Assembly (NCBI GenBank): GCA_035495315.1
Contig: DATJGF010000232.1
Location: 6,315 to 70,314 of the forward strand
Direction: 5' to 3'
Source: DATJGF01 sp035495315
GTDB lineage: Bacteria; Verrucomicrobiota; Verrucomicrobiia; Limisphaerales; UBA8199
DNA: 64,000 bases
The notes beneath the pieces were generated by a model that worked only from the letters and a program-made list of their open reading frames with translations, was not told where the DNA came from and did not search any database. The position numbers and the translations under genes are program-made. Of this stretch, positions 50,403 to 59,147 are shown in pieces. The first letter of the stretch is position 1; each line of letters starts with the position of its first letter.

Positions 50403-51413
50403 GTGAGCGAGAATGTTCCAATCGTGACAGTGCTGATTGCGGCTCGTCCCGAGCAGGTGGAGGTGAAGGCGGTTGCCGCCAGCCGTCTGTTGGGTTATCC
50501 CGCAGACAAAGTGGAAATCATTCTCGCACGGGGAAAACAACCTTCGGCTCAACGAAACGCAGGCATAAAAGCGGCCATAGGAGAACTGATTTATTTCCTG
50601 GACGACGATTCGTTGGCGCCACCCGAAAACCTTCGACGAGGGACGCTTCACTTCCAAGACCCCGAGGTGCAAATGGTGGGGGGGCCAAACATCTGCCCCC
50701 TCGAAGCGCCATTCCTCGAGCAGATTTTTGCGCGCGTCCTCTCAAGCAAGCTGGCGTTTGGGCCGAGCCGCGCTCGCTACACGCCGGTCGGCCAGGTGCG
50801 CAATACCTCCGAGAAGGAACTCATCCTCTGCAATTTGCTGGCACGACGACAGGCGTTGCTGTCCTTGGGAGGGTTCAATGAGGCGTTGTATCCGAACGAG
50901 GAAAACGCCCTGATGGACGAGTTGCAGAAGCGCGGCGGCAAGCTGATCTATGATCCCGATTTTCTCGTGTACCGCCGCCCGCGCTCGAATCTCAAAAGCT
51001 TCGCCAAAATGCTAATGACGTACGGTCGAGGGCGGGCGGAACAGTTCCGTCTTCATCCCACGTTCGGCTCGGTATTGAATTTTGTGCCACCATTATTCGT
51101 TGCTTACTTGATTGTGGCAAGTATTGCGGCACCTCTATCTCGTGCGTGGATAGCCAGCCTGATCCTGGCGCCATTGGGGGTTTACACTCTGCTTGTTCTG
51201 ATAGAGGCGCTCGCACTTGCTTTCCGTTCCCTGCCGAGATCCGGCACCAAGGTCCCCTCGTCTGATCCGCTGATCGGCCTCGCTTCCGCGCCGCTGATCG
51301 TCCTGACTCATTTGTTGTATGGATTCGGCTTCTGGCGCGGGCTCTTTACCACCCTGCATCAATCGCAAGAAAGCCGCTCCACCGCCGTGGCCCTTGAAAA
51401 GATCAGTAAATGA
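50403..51413 (+). CDS. Glycosyltransferase family 2 with C-terminal membrane helices
   Basis: 336 aa from GTG at 50403. The GT-A core has VTVLIAARPEQVEVKAVAAS, the SAQRNAGIKAAIGELIYFLDDDS segment (DDD metal site), and GGFNEALYPNEENALMDELQKRGG (the acid-base [E/D]-x-x-L/D region). Two or three transmembrane helices follow at about 225-275 and 290-310. It probably adds sugars to an envelope polymer, with the catalytic domain facing the cytoplasm. The stop overlaps glnE by 4 bases, which is unexpected functionally and may reflect only compact layout. Confidence 0.9.
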   Translation: MSENVPIVTVLIAARPEQVEVKAVAASRLLGYPADKVEIILARGKQPSAQRNAGIKAAIGELIYFLDDDSLAPPENLRRGTLHFQDPEVQMVGGPNICPLEAPFLEQIFARVLSSKLAFGPSRARYTPVGQVRNTSEKELILCNLLARRQALLSLGGFNEALYPNEENALMDELQKRGGKLIYDPDFLVYRRPRSNLKSFAKMLMTYGRGRAEQFRLHPTFGSVLNFVPPLFVAYLIVASIAAPLSRAWIASLILAPLGVYTLLVLIEALALAFRSLPRSGTKVPSSDPLIGLASAPLIVLTHLLYGFGFWRGLFTTLHQSQESRSTAVALEKISK

Positions 51414-54400
51414 AGAACCCGGCCTGGAAGACTGCCCTCAAACAGAGTGCCGATCCTCAGCGAGCGCGGCATTTTCTCGATTTGCTCGCAGGCACGAATG
51501 CTCGCGCTAGCCTGGAAAAGTTTTCGGTCGAACAAGCGCGACTCCTAATCGCGATATTAAGCGGCTCCCGCGCCTTAAGCGAGCGACTGATTCAATATCC
51601 AGAACTATTAACCGTGGTGGACCCCGAGGCACTGCGTTTTCCTCGTCGAAAACAGGGCCTCCGCATCGAACTGGAAAAATCACTGGAGCAATTCCTGTCG
51701 CCGCGCAACTATCCGGCGGCACTGGGGCAGGTCCGCCGGTTTAAAGAGCGTCAAATGTTGCGTGTTGCCGCGCGCGACCTCGCTCGAATTGGAGGTCTGA
51801 CCGAGATCGTTCAGGAGATCTCGGATGTTGCAGATGTTTGCCTGAACAGCACCTGGGAGATCTGCTTTACGCAGCTATCCGAGACGTATGGTTTGCCTTA
51901 CCACAAGGATAGCGCCGGCCGTTGGCAGCGTACCAGCGGATGCGTCTTGGGTTTGGGCAAGCTTGGTGGCCAGGAACTCAACTACAGCTCCGACGTCGAT
52001 GTGATATTCCTCTACGCCGAGGAAGGGGAAGTCCATAAAACTCCTCCGCTTGAAGGAAAGCCTCGAGCAGCAGGCCGTGTCATTCGCAGCACGGAAGCAA
52101 CTCGAGCAGTGCTGAAAAGCCATCAGTTCTTTAATCGTGTCGCCGAGGCTTTTATTGCGGAGCTGACGCGTGTCGCGCCCGAAGGAACGCTCTATCGTAT
52201 CGACGTGCGGCTGCGTCCTGAGGGAGAAACCGGGCCACTTAGCCGTTCCTTGGCAAGCTTCGAGAACTACTATGCGCAATGGGGCCAGACGTGGGAACGC
52301 ATGATGCTCATAAAAGCTCGCGGCGTGGCCGGGGATGAAACGCTCTCAGCGGAGTTCCTGGAAATGATTCAGCCGTTCCGCTACCCACGATTGATCAATG
52401 AAAGCGCGTTGCGTGAAGTCAGCGCGATGAAGGACCGCATTGAAAATGAGGTGCTCAAAACCGATGAGTTGGAGCGGAATGTCAAATTGGGTCGCGGGGG
52501 CATCCGGGAAATAGAATTTGTCGTTCAATCCCAGCAATTGTTGCACGCCGGCCGTCAGCCGTTTCTCCAGGGCGCCCAGACCGTGCCAACTCTCGAAAAA
52601 CTGGCCGCATACGAAATTCTGCCTCGAGCGCAATCTCAATCCTTACGCGAGGCGTACCTGTTCCTTCGCACTCTCGAGCACCGCCTCCAAATGGAGGATA
52701 ATCGCCAAACGCACACTATTCCGACTGATCCCGTGGCCGAAGAACGTCTGGGGCGATTAATGGGCTTGGAAAATCTTAAAGAATTTCAGCAGGTGTTTCG
52801 GGAACACACGAGCAAGGTGCGACAGATCTTCGACGGCGTGCTCAAGAAAGAGTTGCCCGCGACTCAAGACCGCAACGCGTTTCCTCAGGAATTCACCGCC
52901 GCTGAAGGCGAATGGAAGCAGATCCTTGCGACCCACGCTTTTCGGGATTCGGATAGAGCGTTTCGGGTGTTGCGGGAATTCGTCGAAGGTCCTGGTTATG
53001 GTCATGTCTCTCCGCGCACGCGTGAACTGGCGTATCAACTGTTGCCGCGATTGTTCAAGTTGTGTCCGGTAAATGGGTCAAAAGTCAAAAGTCAAAAGTC
53101 CAAAATTGAAAGCACGGAGGGCAAAGGGCAGGGGACACACGGTGGAGAACGGAGGGGAGAGGTCAGAGGGCGTCGGACCGATGGCAGATTGCAGATGGCA
53201 AATGGCAGAGCGCAGGGGGCGGACGGCAGCGGGCAGAAGTCTGAGCCGCCGTTGTCGGATCCGGATCGGGTGATCACTCGGTTGGACAATTTCATCAGCG
53301 CCTATGGCGCAAGGGCGATGTTGTTTGAACTTTGGCACAGCAATCCTGCGATTTTCGACCTGCTGGTCCTGCTGTTTGATCGCTCGGAATTTCTGGCTGA
53401 ATTGGCGATCCGCACCCCTGACCTGGTTGACGAGTTGGTCGTCAGCGGCCGTTTGCGCGTGCGCAAGACTGCTGAGGAGACAGTGCGTGATCTCCGGCAC
53501 GGCTTGGAGGACGCCGATCAGCATCTGTGGCTGCGTCGATATCATCAGGCTGAACTGATGCGCATTGGCCTGCGCGACATCCTCGGGCTCGCGGATTTTG
53601 AGCAGTACCTATCCGAACTGTCGTCCCTGGCCCGCGCTTGTATTCAGTACGCCCTGGAGGCGGTAATGCGCAAAAACAGGATCAAGAAACCGCCATTCGT
53701 CATCATCGGGTTGGGCAAATTAGGCGGCAACGAAATCGATTACGGTTCGGACCTGGATATCATATTTGTGGCGCGTTCGGTTGCCAAAAATCTGACCGGC
53801 CTTTCGCGCCTGGCGCTGGAGATAATGGATCTGCTATCCACCCGAACAGAGCAAGGGGTGGTCTTTCATACAGACGCCCGTCTGCGACCCGACGGAGAGA
53901 AGGGGCTCCTGGTGAACACACTTGCGGCTTACGAAACCTATTATCGGCGGCGCGCCCAGCTGTGGGAAATCCAAACTCTCACCCGGACCCATCCGGTGGC
54001 GGGCGATATGGCATTGGGTGATCAATTCCAGCAACTCGCCGGGGCCTTGACCAATTTCAAGCAACCCAGTTTGCCTTTGGCCTGCTATAGCCCGCTATGG
54101 AAACAACAAATCCACGAAATGCGGCTGCGGATTCAAAGCGGCAGAACACCCGCTGGCAAAGATGATTTGGCCATCAAAACCGGCTCCGGTGGTTTGATGG
54201 ACGCCGAATTTGTTGCCCAGGCATTAGCCATGCAAAAAGGCTGGCAGGAACCCAATACGCTGCGTGCTCTGGAGCGGGGTGCCGACGCCAAAGCCTTGCC
54301 TGGCGCGGCAAATCTAATCGACAATTATCGCCGTTTAAGACGTGTGGAGGGCGTCCTACGCCGCTGGAGTTACGAAGGAGAAACCGTCCTGCCCGACGAT

Positions 54401-54559
54401 CCGGCGCCTTATTACCGCGTGTCGGTTCGCTGCGGTTTTGAAACTCCGGCAGCATTTCGAGAAGCGTTGGCCACCTGGCGTTGGGTCATACGCGAGGAGT
54501 ATTTGCGCTTCTTCACACCGGTTGGCCAACCCAGAACTGAAGGACGACAGAAGAAATGA
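51410..54559 (+). CDS. glnE: Bifunctional glutamine synthetase adenylyltransferase/deadenylase
   Basis: A 1049-aa GlnE, which adenylylates and deadenylylates glutamine synthetase to adjust nitrogen assimilation. Both nucleotidyltransferase domains keep the GKLGG and SD.D sites: GLGKLGGQELNYSSDVDVIFL (about residues 180-200) and GLGKLGGNEIDYGSDLDIIF (about 767-786). Each is followed by the DxRLRP(E/D)G motif. Between them, residues about 556-610 are a low-complexity Lys/Gly/Arg/Gln stretch encoded by tandem heptads (53077-53235); it keeps the frame but has no family counterpart I know. The start overlaps the GT2 stop by 4 bases. The TGA stop lies in a TGACGAA repeat. Confidence 0.92.
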   Translation: MKNPAWKTALKQSADPQRARHFLDLLAGTNARASLEKFSVEQARLLIAILSGSRALSERLIQYPELLTVVDPEALRFPRRKQGLRIELEKSLEQFLSPRNYPAALGQVRRFKERQMLRVAARDLARIGGLTEIVQEISDVADVCLNSTWEICFTQLSETYGLPYHKDSAGRWQRTSGCVLGLGKLGGQELNYSSDVDVIFLYAEEGEVHKTPPLEGKPRAAGRVIRSTEATRAVLKSHQFFNRVAEAFIAELTRVAPEGTLYRIDVRLRPEGETGPLSRSLASFENYYAQWGQTWERMMLIKARGVAGDETLSAEFLEMIQPFRYPRLINESALREVSAMKDRIENEVLKTDELERNVKLGRGGIREIEFVVQSQQLLHAGRQPFLQGAQTVPTLEKLAAYEILPRAQSQSLREAYLFLRTLEHRLQMEDNRQTHTIPTDPVAEERLGRLMGLENLKEFQQVFREHTSKVRQIFDGVLKKELPATQDRNAFPQEFTAAEGEWKQILATHAFRDSDRAFRVLREFVEGPGYGHVSPRTRELAYQLLPRLFKLCPVNGSKVKSQKSKIESTEGKGQGTHGGERRGEVRGRRTDGRLQMANGRAQGADGSGQKSEPPLSDPDRVITRLDNFISAYGARAMLFELWHSNPAIFDLLVLLFDRSEFLAELAIRTPDLVDELVVSGRLRVRKTAEETVRDLRHGLEDADQHLWLRRYHQAELMRIGLRDILGLADFEQYLSELSSLARACIQYALEAVMRKNRIKKPPFVIIGLGKLGGNEIDYGSDLDIIFVARSVAKNLTGLSRLALEIMDLLSTRTEQGVVFHTDARLRPDGEKGLLVNTLAAYETYYRRRAQLWEIQTLTRTHPVAGDMALGDQFQQLAGALTNFKQPSLPLACYSPLWKQQIHEMRLRIQSGRTPAGKDDLAIKTGSGGLMDAEFVAQALAMQKGWQEPNTLRALERGADAKALPGAANLIDNYRRLRRVEGVLRRWSYEGETVLPDDPAPYYRVSVRCGFETPAAFREALATWRWVIREEYLRFFTPVGQPRTEGRQKK
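53077..53235. repeat. In-frame heptanucleotide repeat block inside glnE
   Basis: 53077-53104 is GTCAAAA repeated four times (last unit GTCCAAA). 53180-53235 is eight phased 7-base units of GATGGCA type (gatggca, gattgca, gatggca, aatggca, gagcgca, gggggcg, gacggca, gcgggca). The bases between are purine-rich and also loosely heptad. The block is in the inter-domain linker of glnE, and the reading frame continues through it. Confidence 0.85.
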
Positions 54560-54684
54560 CGAATGATGAATGACAAAATCCAAAAGTGCGGAGTTCAGCC
54601 TTCCCGCTAACAAACCAAGAGATGCTTGGCGAGAGCTTCAGCCGACTTTGGTTCCGTTCAATAAATCCCTTTCGTCATTCGTCA
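54557..54684. repeat. Inverted TGACGAA heptads at the ends of convergent glnE and methyltransferase genes
   Basis: Units tgacgaa, tgatgaa, tgacaaa occupy 54557-54577. Units ttcgtca, ttcgtca occupy 54671-54684, the reverse complement. The first unit supplies the glnE stop (TGA, 54557-54559) and the last the methyltransferase stop (54684-54682). The arms could pair across a roughly 93-base loop. Confidence 0.75.
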
Positions 54685-55497
54685 TTTAAATCCCCTTTGG
54701 CGGCTAACCTCATATAGGAACACCGCCGAGGCGCTCCCCACGTTCAATGAATCGACCTTCGGCGGCATTGGTACCGCTATGGCCTCATCACAGACCTCCA
54801 AAACCTGCGGCGAAATACCGGAACCTTCGCTGCCGAACACGATGCAACAATCGCCCAACAGATCCGCATTCGGCAAAATGGAACCCTGGATGTGCGGGTG
54901 GGCAGCGACGCAGCGAATTCCGTGTGATTGTAGCTCCTTCAAGGTCTGCCCTAACCCGGGGCTTTCGAACACCGGCAATTCGAAGATAGTCCCCATCGAA
55001 CTGCGAACCGCTCGCCTTAGAAACGGGCTGGCGCAGGTCTCGCCGGTAATGAGCGCTTGCACACGGAACGCGGCGCAGTTGCGCACAACAGTGCCAACGT
55101 TTTCGCCGCTTGAGGCGCCATCAATCGCCGCGAGCAGATAGGGCCTGTGGCTGGCTTGCAACAACTCGCTAAGAGCCGGTTGCCTTGGAACCTGGCCAAC
55201 CGCCAGCAGCCCCTGATACATGCTAAAACCGGTCAATGTCTCGAGCAGTTTCTTCTCCGCGACAAAGACCTGGATCTCTTCGGCGCGTTCCTGAAGCAGT
55301 GCTTGAAGTTCCTGCAGCCACTTCTCCGGTAACAAAACAGAGACCACACCGAATTGGCTTTCCAACAGCCGCCGCACGACCTTCGCCCCCTCTGCGACAA
55401 AGATTCCTTGTTCCCGATGCTCAAGTTGGCGCCGCATCGTCTGATATGGTCGGAGCTCCGCACGATCGAACGAAAGGATTTTGGAGACCTGAATCAT
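54682..55497 (-). CDS. TrmH/SpoU-family RNA 2'-O-methyltransferase
   Basis: A 271-aa protein of the trefoil-knot SPOUT type. An N-terminal substrate-binding domain (FVAEGAKVVRRLLES) is followed by the SpoU core: IDGASSGENVGTVVRNCAAFRVQALI (motif 1), then CIVFGSEGSGISPQVLEVCDEAIAVPM (motif 2, SAM-binding knot) and SLNVGSASAVFLYEVSRQ (motif 3). It probably methylates a ribose in rRNA or tRNA; the exact site is not deducible. It overlaps the heptad block at its stop and lies 40 bases after the MBL gene on the same strand. Confidence 0.92.
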   Translation of the reverse strand: MIQVSKILSFDRAELRPYQTMRRQLEHREQGIFVAEGAKVVRRLLESQFGVVSVLLPEKWLQELQALLQERAEEIQVFVAEKKLLETLTGFSMYQGLLAVGQVPRQPALSELLQASHRPYLLAAIDGASSGENVGTVVRNCAAFRVQALITGETCASPFLRRAVRSSMGTIFELPVFESPGLGQTLKELQSHGIRCVAAHPHIQGSILPNADLLGDCCIVFGSEGSGISPQVLEVCDEAIAVPMPPKVDSLNVGSASAVFLYEVSRQRGFK

Positions 55498-55537
55498 GCC
55501 GGGTGGCGCCTTTGCCCTGACCTATCGGCCGCACGTA

Positions 55538-56410
55538 TTACGTAAGACGCATTACGTATTGCTCATTAAAGCCGCTCAGCTCGGCACTGCTTCTCGCGGG
55601 TATTTCGGCGGTACTTGGCTGCGCCAGTGGCAGTGTCAAGGTCGGGCAAGGCATTTTTTGAGAAGTCAACTCGAGTCGCACATGCCGAGCGCCGATTTTG
55701 TCCAACCGTTCGTGCATGACCCGATGCGCAAGTTCCGGCCGGTTACACTCACGACTGAGGTGGCCCAAGTACAAATGCTGGAGCTCCGCCGAAACGATCT
55801 GCTCGGCGGCTGCGGCGGCGGCCTCGTTGGATAGATGGCCGTGCCGACTGAGGATGCGCTGTTTGAGGCTCCAGGGGCGATGCGGGCAATCCTGCAGCAT
55901 TTTAACATCGTGGTTGGCTTCCAGGACCAGAACGTTCGCACGACGCACCCGTTCAAGGACCAGCTTGGTGGCGTGACCGAGATCAGTCAAAATGCCGATG
56001 TTTCCTCCGTCCGTCCGCAACAGGAAACCGACCGGGTCTTGCGCGTCATGTGGAACACTGAAAGTCTCGACTACGATATCGGCCACTTCGAAGGCAGCTC
56101 CGGTGCTGAACAGGCGATAATCCAGTCGCGCTTTAAGCTGATATTGGAGCGCATCCTGCGTAGGACGATTGCAGTAAACTGGGATTCGCAATTTCTCACC
56201 CAATGCTGCCAATCCCTGCACGTGGTCCGAATGTTCATGGGTGACGAGGATTCCCGTCAGATTCTCCGGAGTTCGCCCAATGAGGCCAAGCCGAGTTCGG
56301 ATTTGCCGCAGACTGAATCCGGAATCGATGAGGAGGCGGGCTTCGTCGGTTTCAATGTAGGCGCAGTTACCGCCGGAACCGCTGCCCAGGATTGTCAAGC
56401 TAACAGGCAC
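55538..56410 (-). CDS. MBL-fold metallo-hydrolase (YycJ/WalJ-like)
   Basis: A 290-aa metallo-beta-lactamase-fold protein. It begins with LTILGSGSGGNCAYIE and keeps the metal motif THEHSDHVQGL (HxHxDH), with later ligands in FSVPHDAQDPVGF (His), GILTDLGHAT (Asp) and YLGHLSREC (His). This is the YycJ-like pattern, proposed as an RNase or DNA-repair-type hydrolase in other bacteria. A C-terminal tail of about 50 residues carries no known motif. It lies just upstream of the methyltransferase on the same strand, so the two may be co-transcribed. Confidence 0.9.
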   Translation of the reverse strand: MPVSLTILGSGSGGNCAYIETDEARLLIDSGFSLRQIRTRLGLIGRTPENLTGILVTHEHSDHVQGLAALGEKLRIPVYCNRPTQDALQYQLKARLDYRLFSTGAAFEVADIVVETFSVPHDAQDPVGFLLRTDGGNIGILTDLGHATKLVLERVRRANVLVLEANHDVKMLQDCPHRPWSLKQRILSRHGHLSNEAAAAAAEQIVSAELQHLYLGHLSRECNRPELAHRVMHERLDKIGARHVRLELTSQKMPCPTLTLPLAQPSTAEIPARSSAELSGFNEQYVMRLT

Positions 56411-56454
56411 GGCCCACGTTAGTCGCGACGGCCAACCCGAGCAACGCTTTTGTT

Positions 56455-56475
56455 TGTTCGATGTTCGATGTTCGA
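56455..56475. repeat. Heptad repeat (TGTTCGA x3)
   Basis: Three exact copies of the 7-base unit TGTTCGA lie between the divergent MBL-hydrolase and MgtE-like genes. Confidence 0.8.
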
Positions 56476-56545
56476 TAATGAATGTGCCAAGCTACGGACT
56501 TCAAGCGCCTCTTTCGTTTTCGTCACCAGCGGTTAAAATGGGCTC

Positions 56546-57532
56546 ATGCCGCAGCCAACGGAACAACATCTTGATCAACCCGTCCTGCCGTATGCACGCA
56601 AGGACTTCTCTGCATTACGGGAAAACTTCACCGTTCAGCAAGCGCTGGATTCGATCCGTCAGCAGGGCTTAGGGGAAAAGGTGATCTATTTTTATGTAGT
56701 GGATGACGCGCAGCATTTGGCCGGAGTGCTTCCGACCAGGCGTTTGCTCACTTCGGTGCTGGATCAGCGACTGGCTGACATCATGATTCGGCGTGTGGTG
56801 GCGTTGCCAAACACCGCCACGATCCTGGAAGCTTGCGAGTTATTCGTGATGCACAAATTCCTGGCATTTCCGGTAGTGAACGAGCAACAACACATCCTTG
56901 GAGTCGTAGATGTAAATCTCTTTACCGAGGAAGTACTCGATATCAACCAGGGGGAGGGGACCGATGAAGTGTTTGAAGCTCTTGGGTTCCGAGTCTCCCA
57001 AGTGCGCAGCGCCACGCCGTGGCGAGCCTTCCGGCTCCGGTTTCCCTGGTTGCTGGCGACGATTGCCAGCGGCACCGGTTGTGCCCTCCTGGCCAGTGCT
57101 TTTCACCTTACGATCTCAAAAAGTCTGATCCTGGCGTTTTTTATTACGCTTGTGCTGGCCCTGGGAGAAAGCGTGAGTATTCAATCGATGGCTTTGGCGG
57201 TGCAAGCGCTTCGCGCGGTTTCGCCGTCGTTACGTTGGTTCTTTCACGCGTTGCGCCAGGAGGCAGCGACGGCAGTGCTGCTGGGCGTGGGTTCCGGTGC
57301 CGTCGTGACGGTCATTATTTGTGCCTGGCGCGGAGTCGGCCTTGCGGCGTTTGTCATTGGAGGCAGTGTTTTCATTTCGCTGCTGGGCGCATGCCTGTTC
57401 GGTTTGTGTGTGCCGGCGCTGCTGCACTGGCTCAAGCTCGACCCAAAGATTGCCGCGGGCCCGGTCACACTCGCGTGCACTGATCTGTTTACGCTTTTTT
57501 CGTATTTTGGTTTAGCCGCGCTATTGTTGTAA
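56546..57532 (+). CDS. MgtE-like transporter with CBS domains, lacking MgtE_N
   Basis: 328 aa. Residues about 20-150 hold a CBS pair (VIYFYVVDDAQHLAGVLPTRRLL; FLAFPVVNEQQHILGVVDVNLF). Residues about 165-328 form five transmembrane helices of the MgtE divalent-cation channel type, ending PKIAAGPVTLACTDLFTLFSYFGLAAL. The usual N-terminal MgtE_N superhelical domain is missing, and the signature GGNxGxQS reads GESVSIQSMAL. It would carry Mg2+ or a similar cation with altered gating, or may do another job. It is preceded by a heptad repeat. Confidence 0.8.
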   Translation: MPQPTEQHLDQPVLPYARKDFSALRENFTVQQALDSIRQQGLGEKVIYFYVVDDAQHLAGVLPTRRLLTSVLDQRLADIMIRRVVALPNTATILEACELFVMHKFLAFPVVNEQQHILGVVDVNLFTEEVLDINQGEGTDEVFEALGFRVSQVRSATPWRAFRLRFPWLLATIASGTGCALLASAFHLTISKSLILAFFITLVLALGESVSIQSMALAVQALRAVSPSLRWFFHALRQEAATAVLLGVGSGAVVTVIICAWRGVGLAAFVIGGSVFISLLGACLFGLCVPALLHWLKLDPKIAAGPVTLACTDLFTLFSYFGLAALLL

Positions 57533-57546
57533 CTCTCCGATTGTAG

Positions 57547-57568
57547 CGCAGAGTTCCAATCTGCGTTT
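57547..57568 (+). terminator. Weak hairpin downstream of the MgtE-like gene
   Basis: CGCAG-N9-CTGCG followed by TTT lies 15 bases after the stop, between convergent genes. The stem is only 5 bp, so this is a weak call. Confidence 0.3.
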
Positions 57569-57579
57569 ACCAGAAGCCG

Positions 57580-57861
57580 TCAGCTAACGGGCACAAGCGA
57601 GACTCGGTTGCCCTTGTCATCGCGCGCGATGCCCTGGGCGCGAGGATCGAGCGTAATGACGCCATCGACCAGAAATGCGTAACGATGATGGCCATGTTTC
57701 AGTTCCACCGTCAGCAGCCAGGAACGATCGGGCATCTGTTTCATGGGATGCGCGGAGGCGTTCCAGGCATTGAAGTCACCGAGCAGGTAAACGCTCTTAG
57801 CTTGTGCAGCATGGCAGATGAAATTAACAGCTCGCAACGGCTTTTGGTACGCAAAACTCAT
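57580..57861 (-). CDS. Glycogen-binding (CBM48/AMPK-like) domain protein
   Basis: A 93-aa single-domain protein. The early-set fold is marked by VNFICHAAQAKSVYLLGDFNAW, HPMKQMPDRSWLLTVELKHGHHRYAFLVDGVITLDPRAQ, matching isoamylase N-terminal or AMPK glycogen-binding domains (the W and K/H of the carbohydrate face are present). Alone, it is likely a carbohydrate-binding or targeting protein. It lies 40 bases downstream of the unknown gene at 57902 on the same strand and probably shares its transcript. Confidence 0.85.
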   Translation of the reverse strand: MSFAYQKPLRAVNFICHAAQAKSVYLLGDFNAWNASAHPMKQMPDRSWLLTVELKHGHHRYAFLVDGVITLDPRAQGIARDDKGNRVSLVPVS

Positions 57862-57901
57862 GTTCGAATTCCTTTACCCCTAACTCATTCTGCAGTGATT
57901 T

Positions 57902-58855
57902 TCAGCCCAGAAGATTTTGCAGGACAACGATTGCCGCCCGCCGTACTTGTTCCGATTGGACCTCGAGCGCCTGATATTGCTGCAGCCAATTGCGGTTGGA
58001 CTGATTCCGTTCACGCCACAGCGCCTTGAGCACACGTTCAGTCCTTTCGACCTGTTGTATAGCGGAGGCCAGCGACTCCTTGCCTTCGGGAAGGTCAGAG
58101 ATGTTGCCGACGAAAAACCGACTGATTTTGCGTTTGTTGAAGATGGCTTGCAACAACATCACCACCGTTTGCTCATAAGGATACCAGCGGTGCGCCAGCA
58201 CATCCCCCAAGAACTCGTGACGAACCGCGAAAAACTCGGAGCGGGGGCGTTCCGTAAATTGACGAATTTCCTGCGCTTCGCCTGGAAACCAATTATAGAG
58301 TAGGGCAAAAGTGCCGTAGGTATCAATGAGCTGCTTGGAATTGCTGTGATCTGTGGCGATTTCCCCGATACACAGGTCCTGATTCAGTTCGAGGACGATT
58401 TCGGGCAGGTCGTGCAGGCGAGCGAGCACCTCGCGTCCAACCGCCGAGCCGTAGTCGAAGTCTCCCGGAATGAGCCAGTAGACATCTTCGGTGCCTCCCT
58501 GCTCGAAGGCGAGCCCCAGCCCCGTGTTCCACATTTGACACGTATCGACGCACCAGGCATCGACGATATCGCTGCAACGGGAGACAGTATTCTTGCGGAA
58601 ATCCAGGAATGCCTTGCTGCGCTGCATGGAACTATGGGTCTTGCGATCAATGACCGTAATTGGCCTGGTGTAATGCTCTCCCACTCGTACTAACTCCTCG
58701 AGCATCCCGTAAAGAGCTTCCAAATCGGTATAATGCTCGGGATGCTTAAACGGATAAACAATCACAGGATGGATCTTGCCGACCGGAGGTTCGGTGGCCT
58801 TACGCCTTGATTGAGGGAGTTGGGTCTCCTGTTTTGAGGTCGCGATTGTCTTCAT
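57902..58855 (-). CDS. Conserved-looking protein of unknown function, GT-like acidic motif
   Basis: 317 aa from the ATG at 58855. No family is recognised. Visible features are KIHPVIVYPFKHPEHYTDLEALYGM, WNTGLGLAFEQGG, VYWLIPGDFDYGS (an acidic DxD-like turn that could bind a sugar nucleotide, as in GT-A folds), LCIGEIATDHSNSKQLIDTYGTF and a helical C-terminus. No signal peptide or membrane segment is seen, so it is cytoplasmic. Pairing with a glycogen-binding-domain protein hints at polysaccharide or storage metabolism (inference only). Confidence 0.65.
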   Translation of the reverse strand: MKTIATSKQETQLPQSRRKATEPPVGKIHPVIVYPFKHPEHYTDLEALYGMLEELVRVGEHYTRPITVIDRKTHSSMQRSKAFLDFRKNTVSRCSDIVDAWCVDTCQMWNTGLGLAFEQGGTEDVYWLIPGDFDYGSAVGREVLARLHDLPEIVLELNQDLCIGEIATDHSNSKQLIDTYGTFALLYNWFPGEAQEIRQFTERPRSEFFAVRHEFLGDVLAHRWYPYEQTVVMLLQAIFNKRKISRFFVGNISDLPEGKESLASAIQQVERTERVLKALWRERNQSNRNWLQQYQALEVQSEQVRRAAIVVLQNLLG

Positions 58856-59147
58856 AGCTTTGAGCTGTTTCAGCGTTAACCAAAGCCCGCAGCGCCCCGG
58901 AGCCGCCCGGGAAGCTGCCAAACGCCTTCGCAGGAAAGCGTCTCGTGGTACGGTCGGAGGATAAACACTTGGCGGCAGGATTACAACCGCGATTTGACAG
59001 GGGTGTAGCGCAACCTACACGCCGGTAGCGCGGCCGTGCTCGGCTACGAGTTCAAGGCGCGTCCCCGCCCCAATTTGGCAGCGGGACGCTGCCCGAACTC
59101 GCAGCCGAGGACAGCCGCTACTGGCCAAAAAACCTGCAAATAGTAGT
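58856..59147. other. Intergenic region upstream of the str operon
   Basis: About 300 bases between divergent genes. A long imperfect hairpin (59022-59124) occupies the right part; the rest shows no gene. Confidence 0.5.
59022..59124. repeat. 103-bp imperfect palindrome upstream of the str operon
   Basis: Arms of about 48 bases (left has CCGGTAGCG...CTCGGCTACGAGTTC; right, on the reverse strand, has CCAGTAGCG...CTCGGCTGCGAGTTC) flank the exact centre CCAATTTGG. It resembles a mobile palindromic repeat, a different family from the 87-bp element. Confidence 0.7.
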
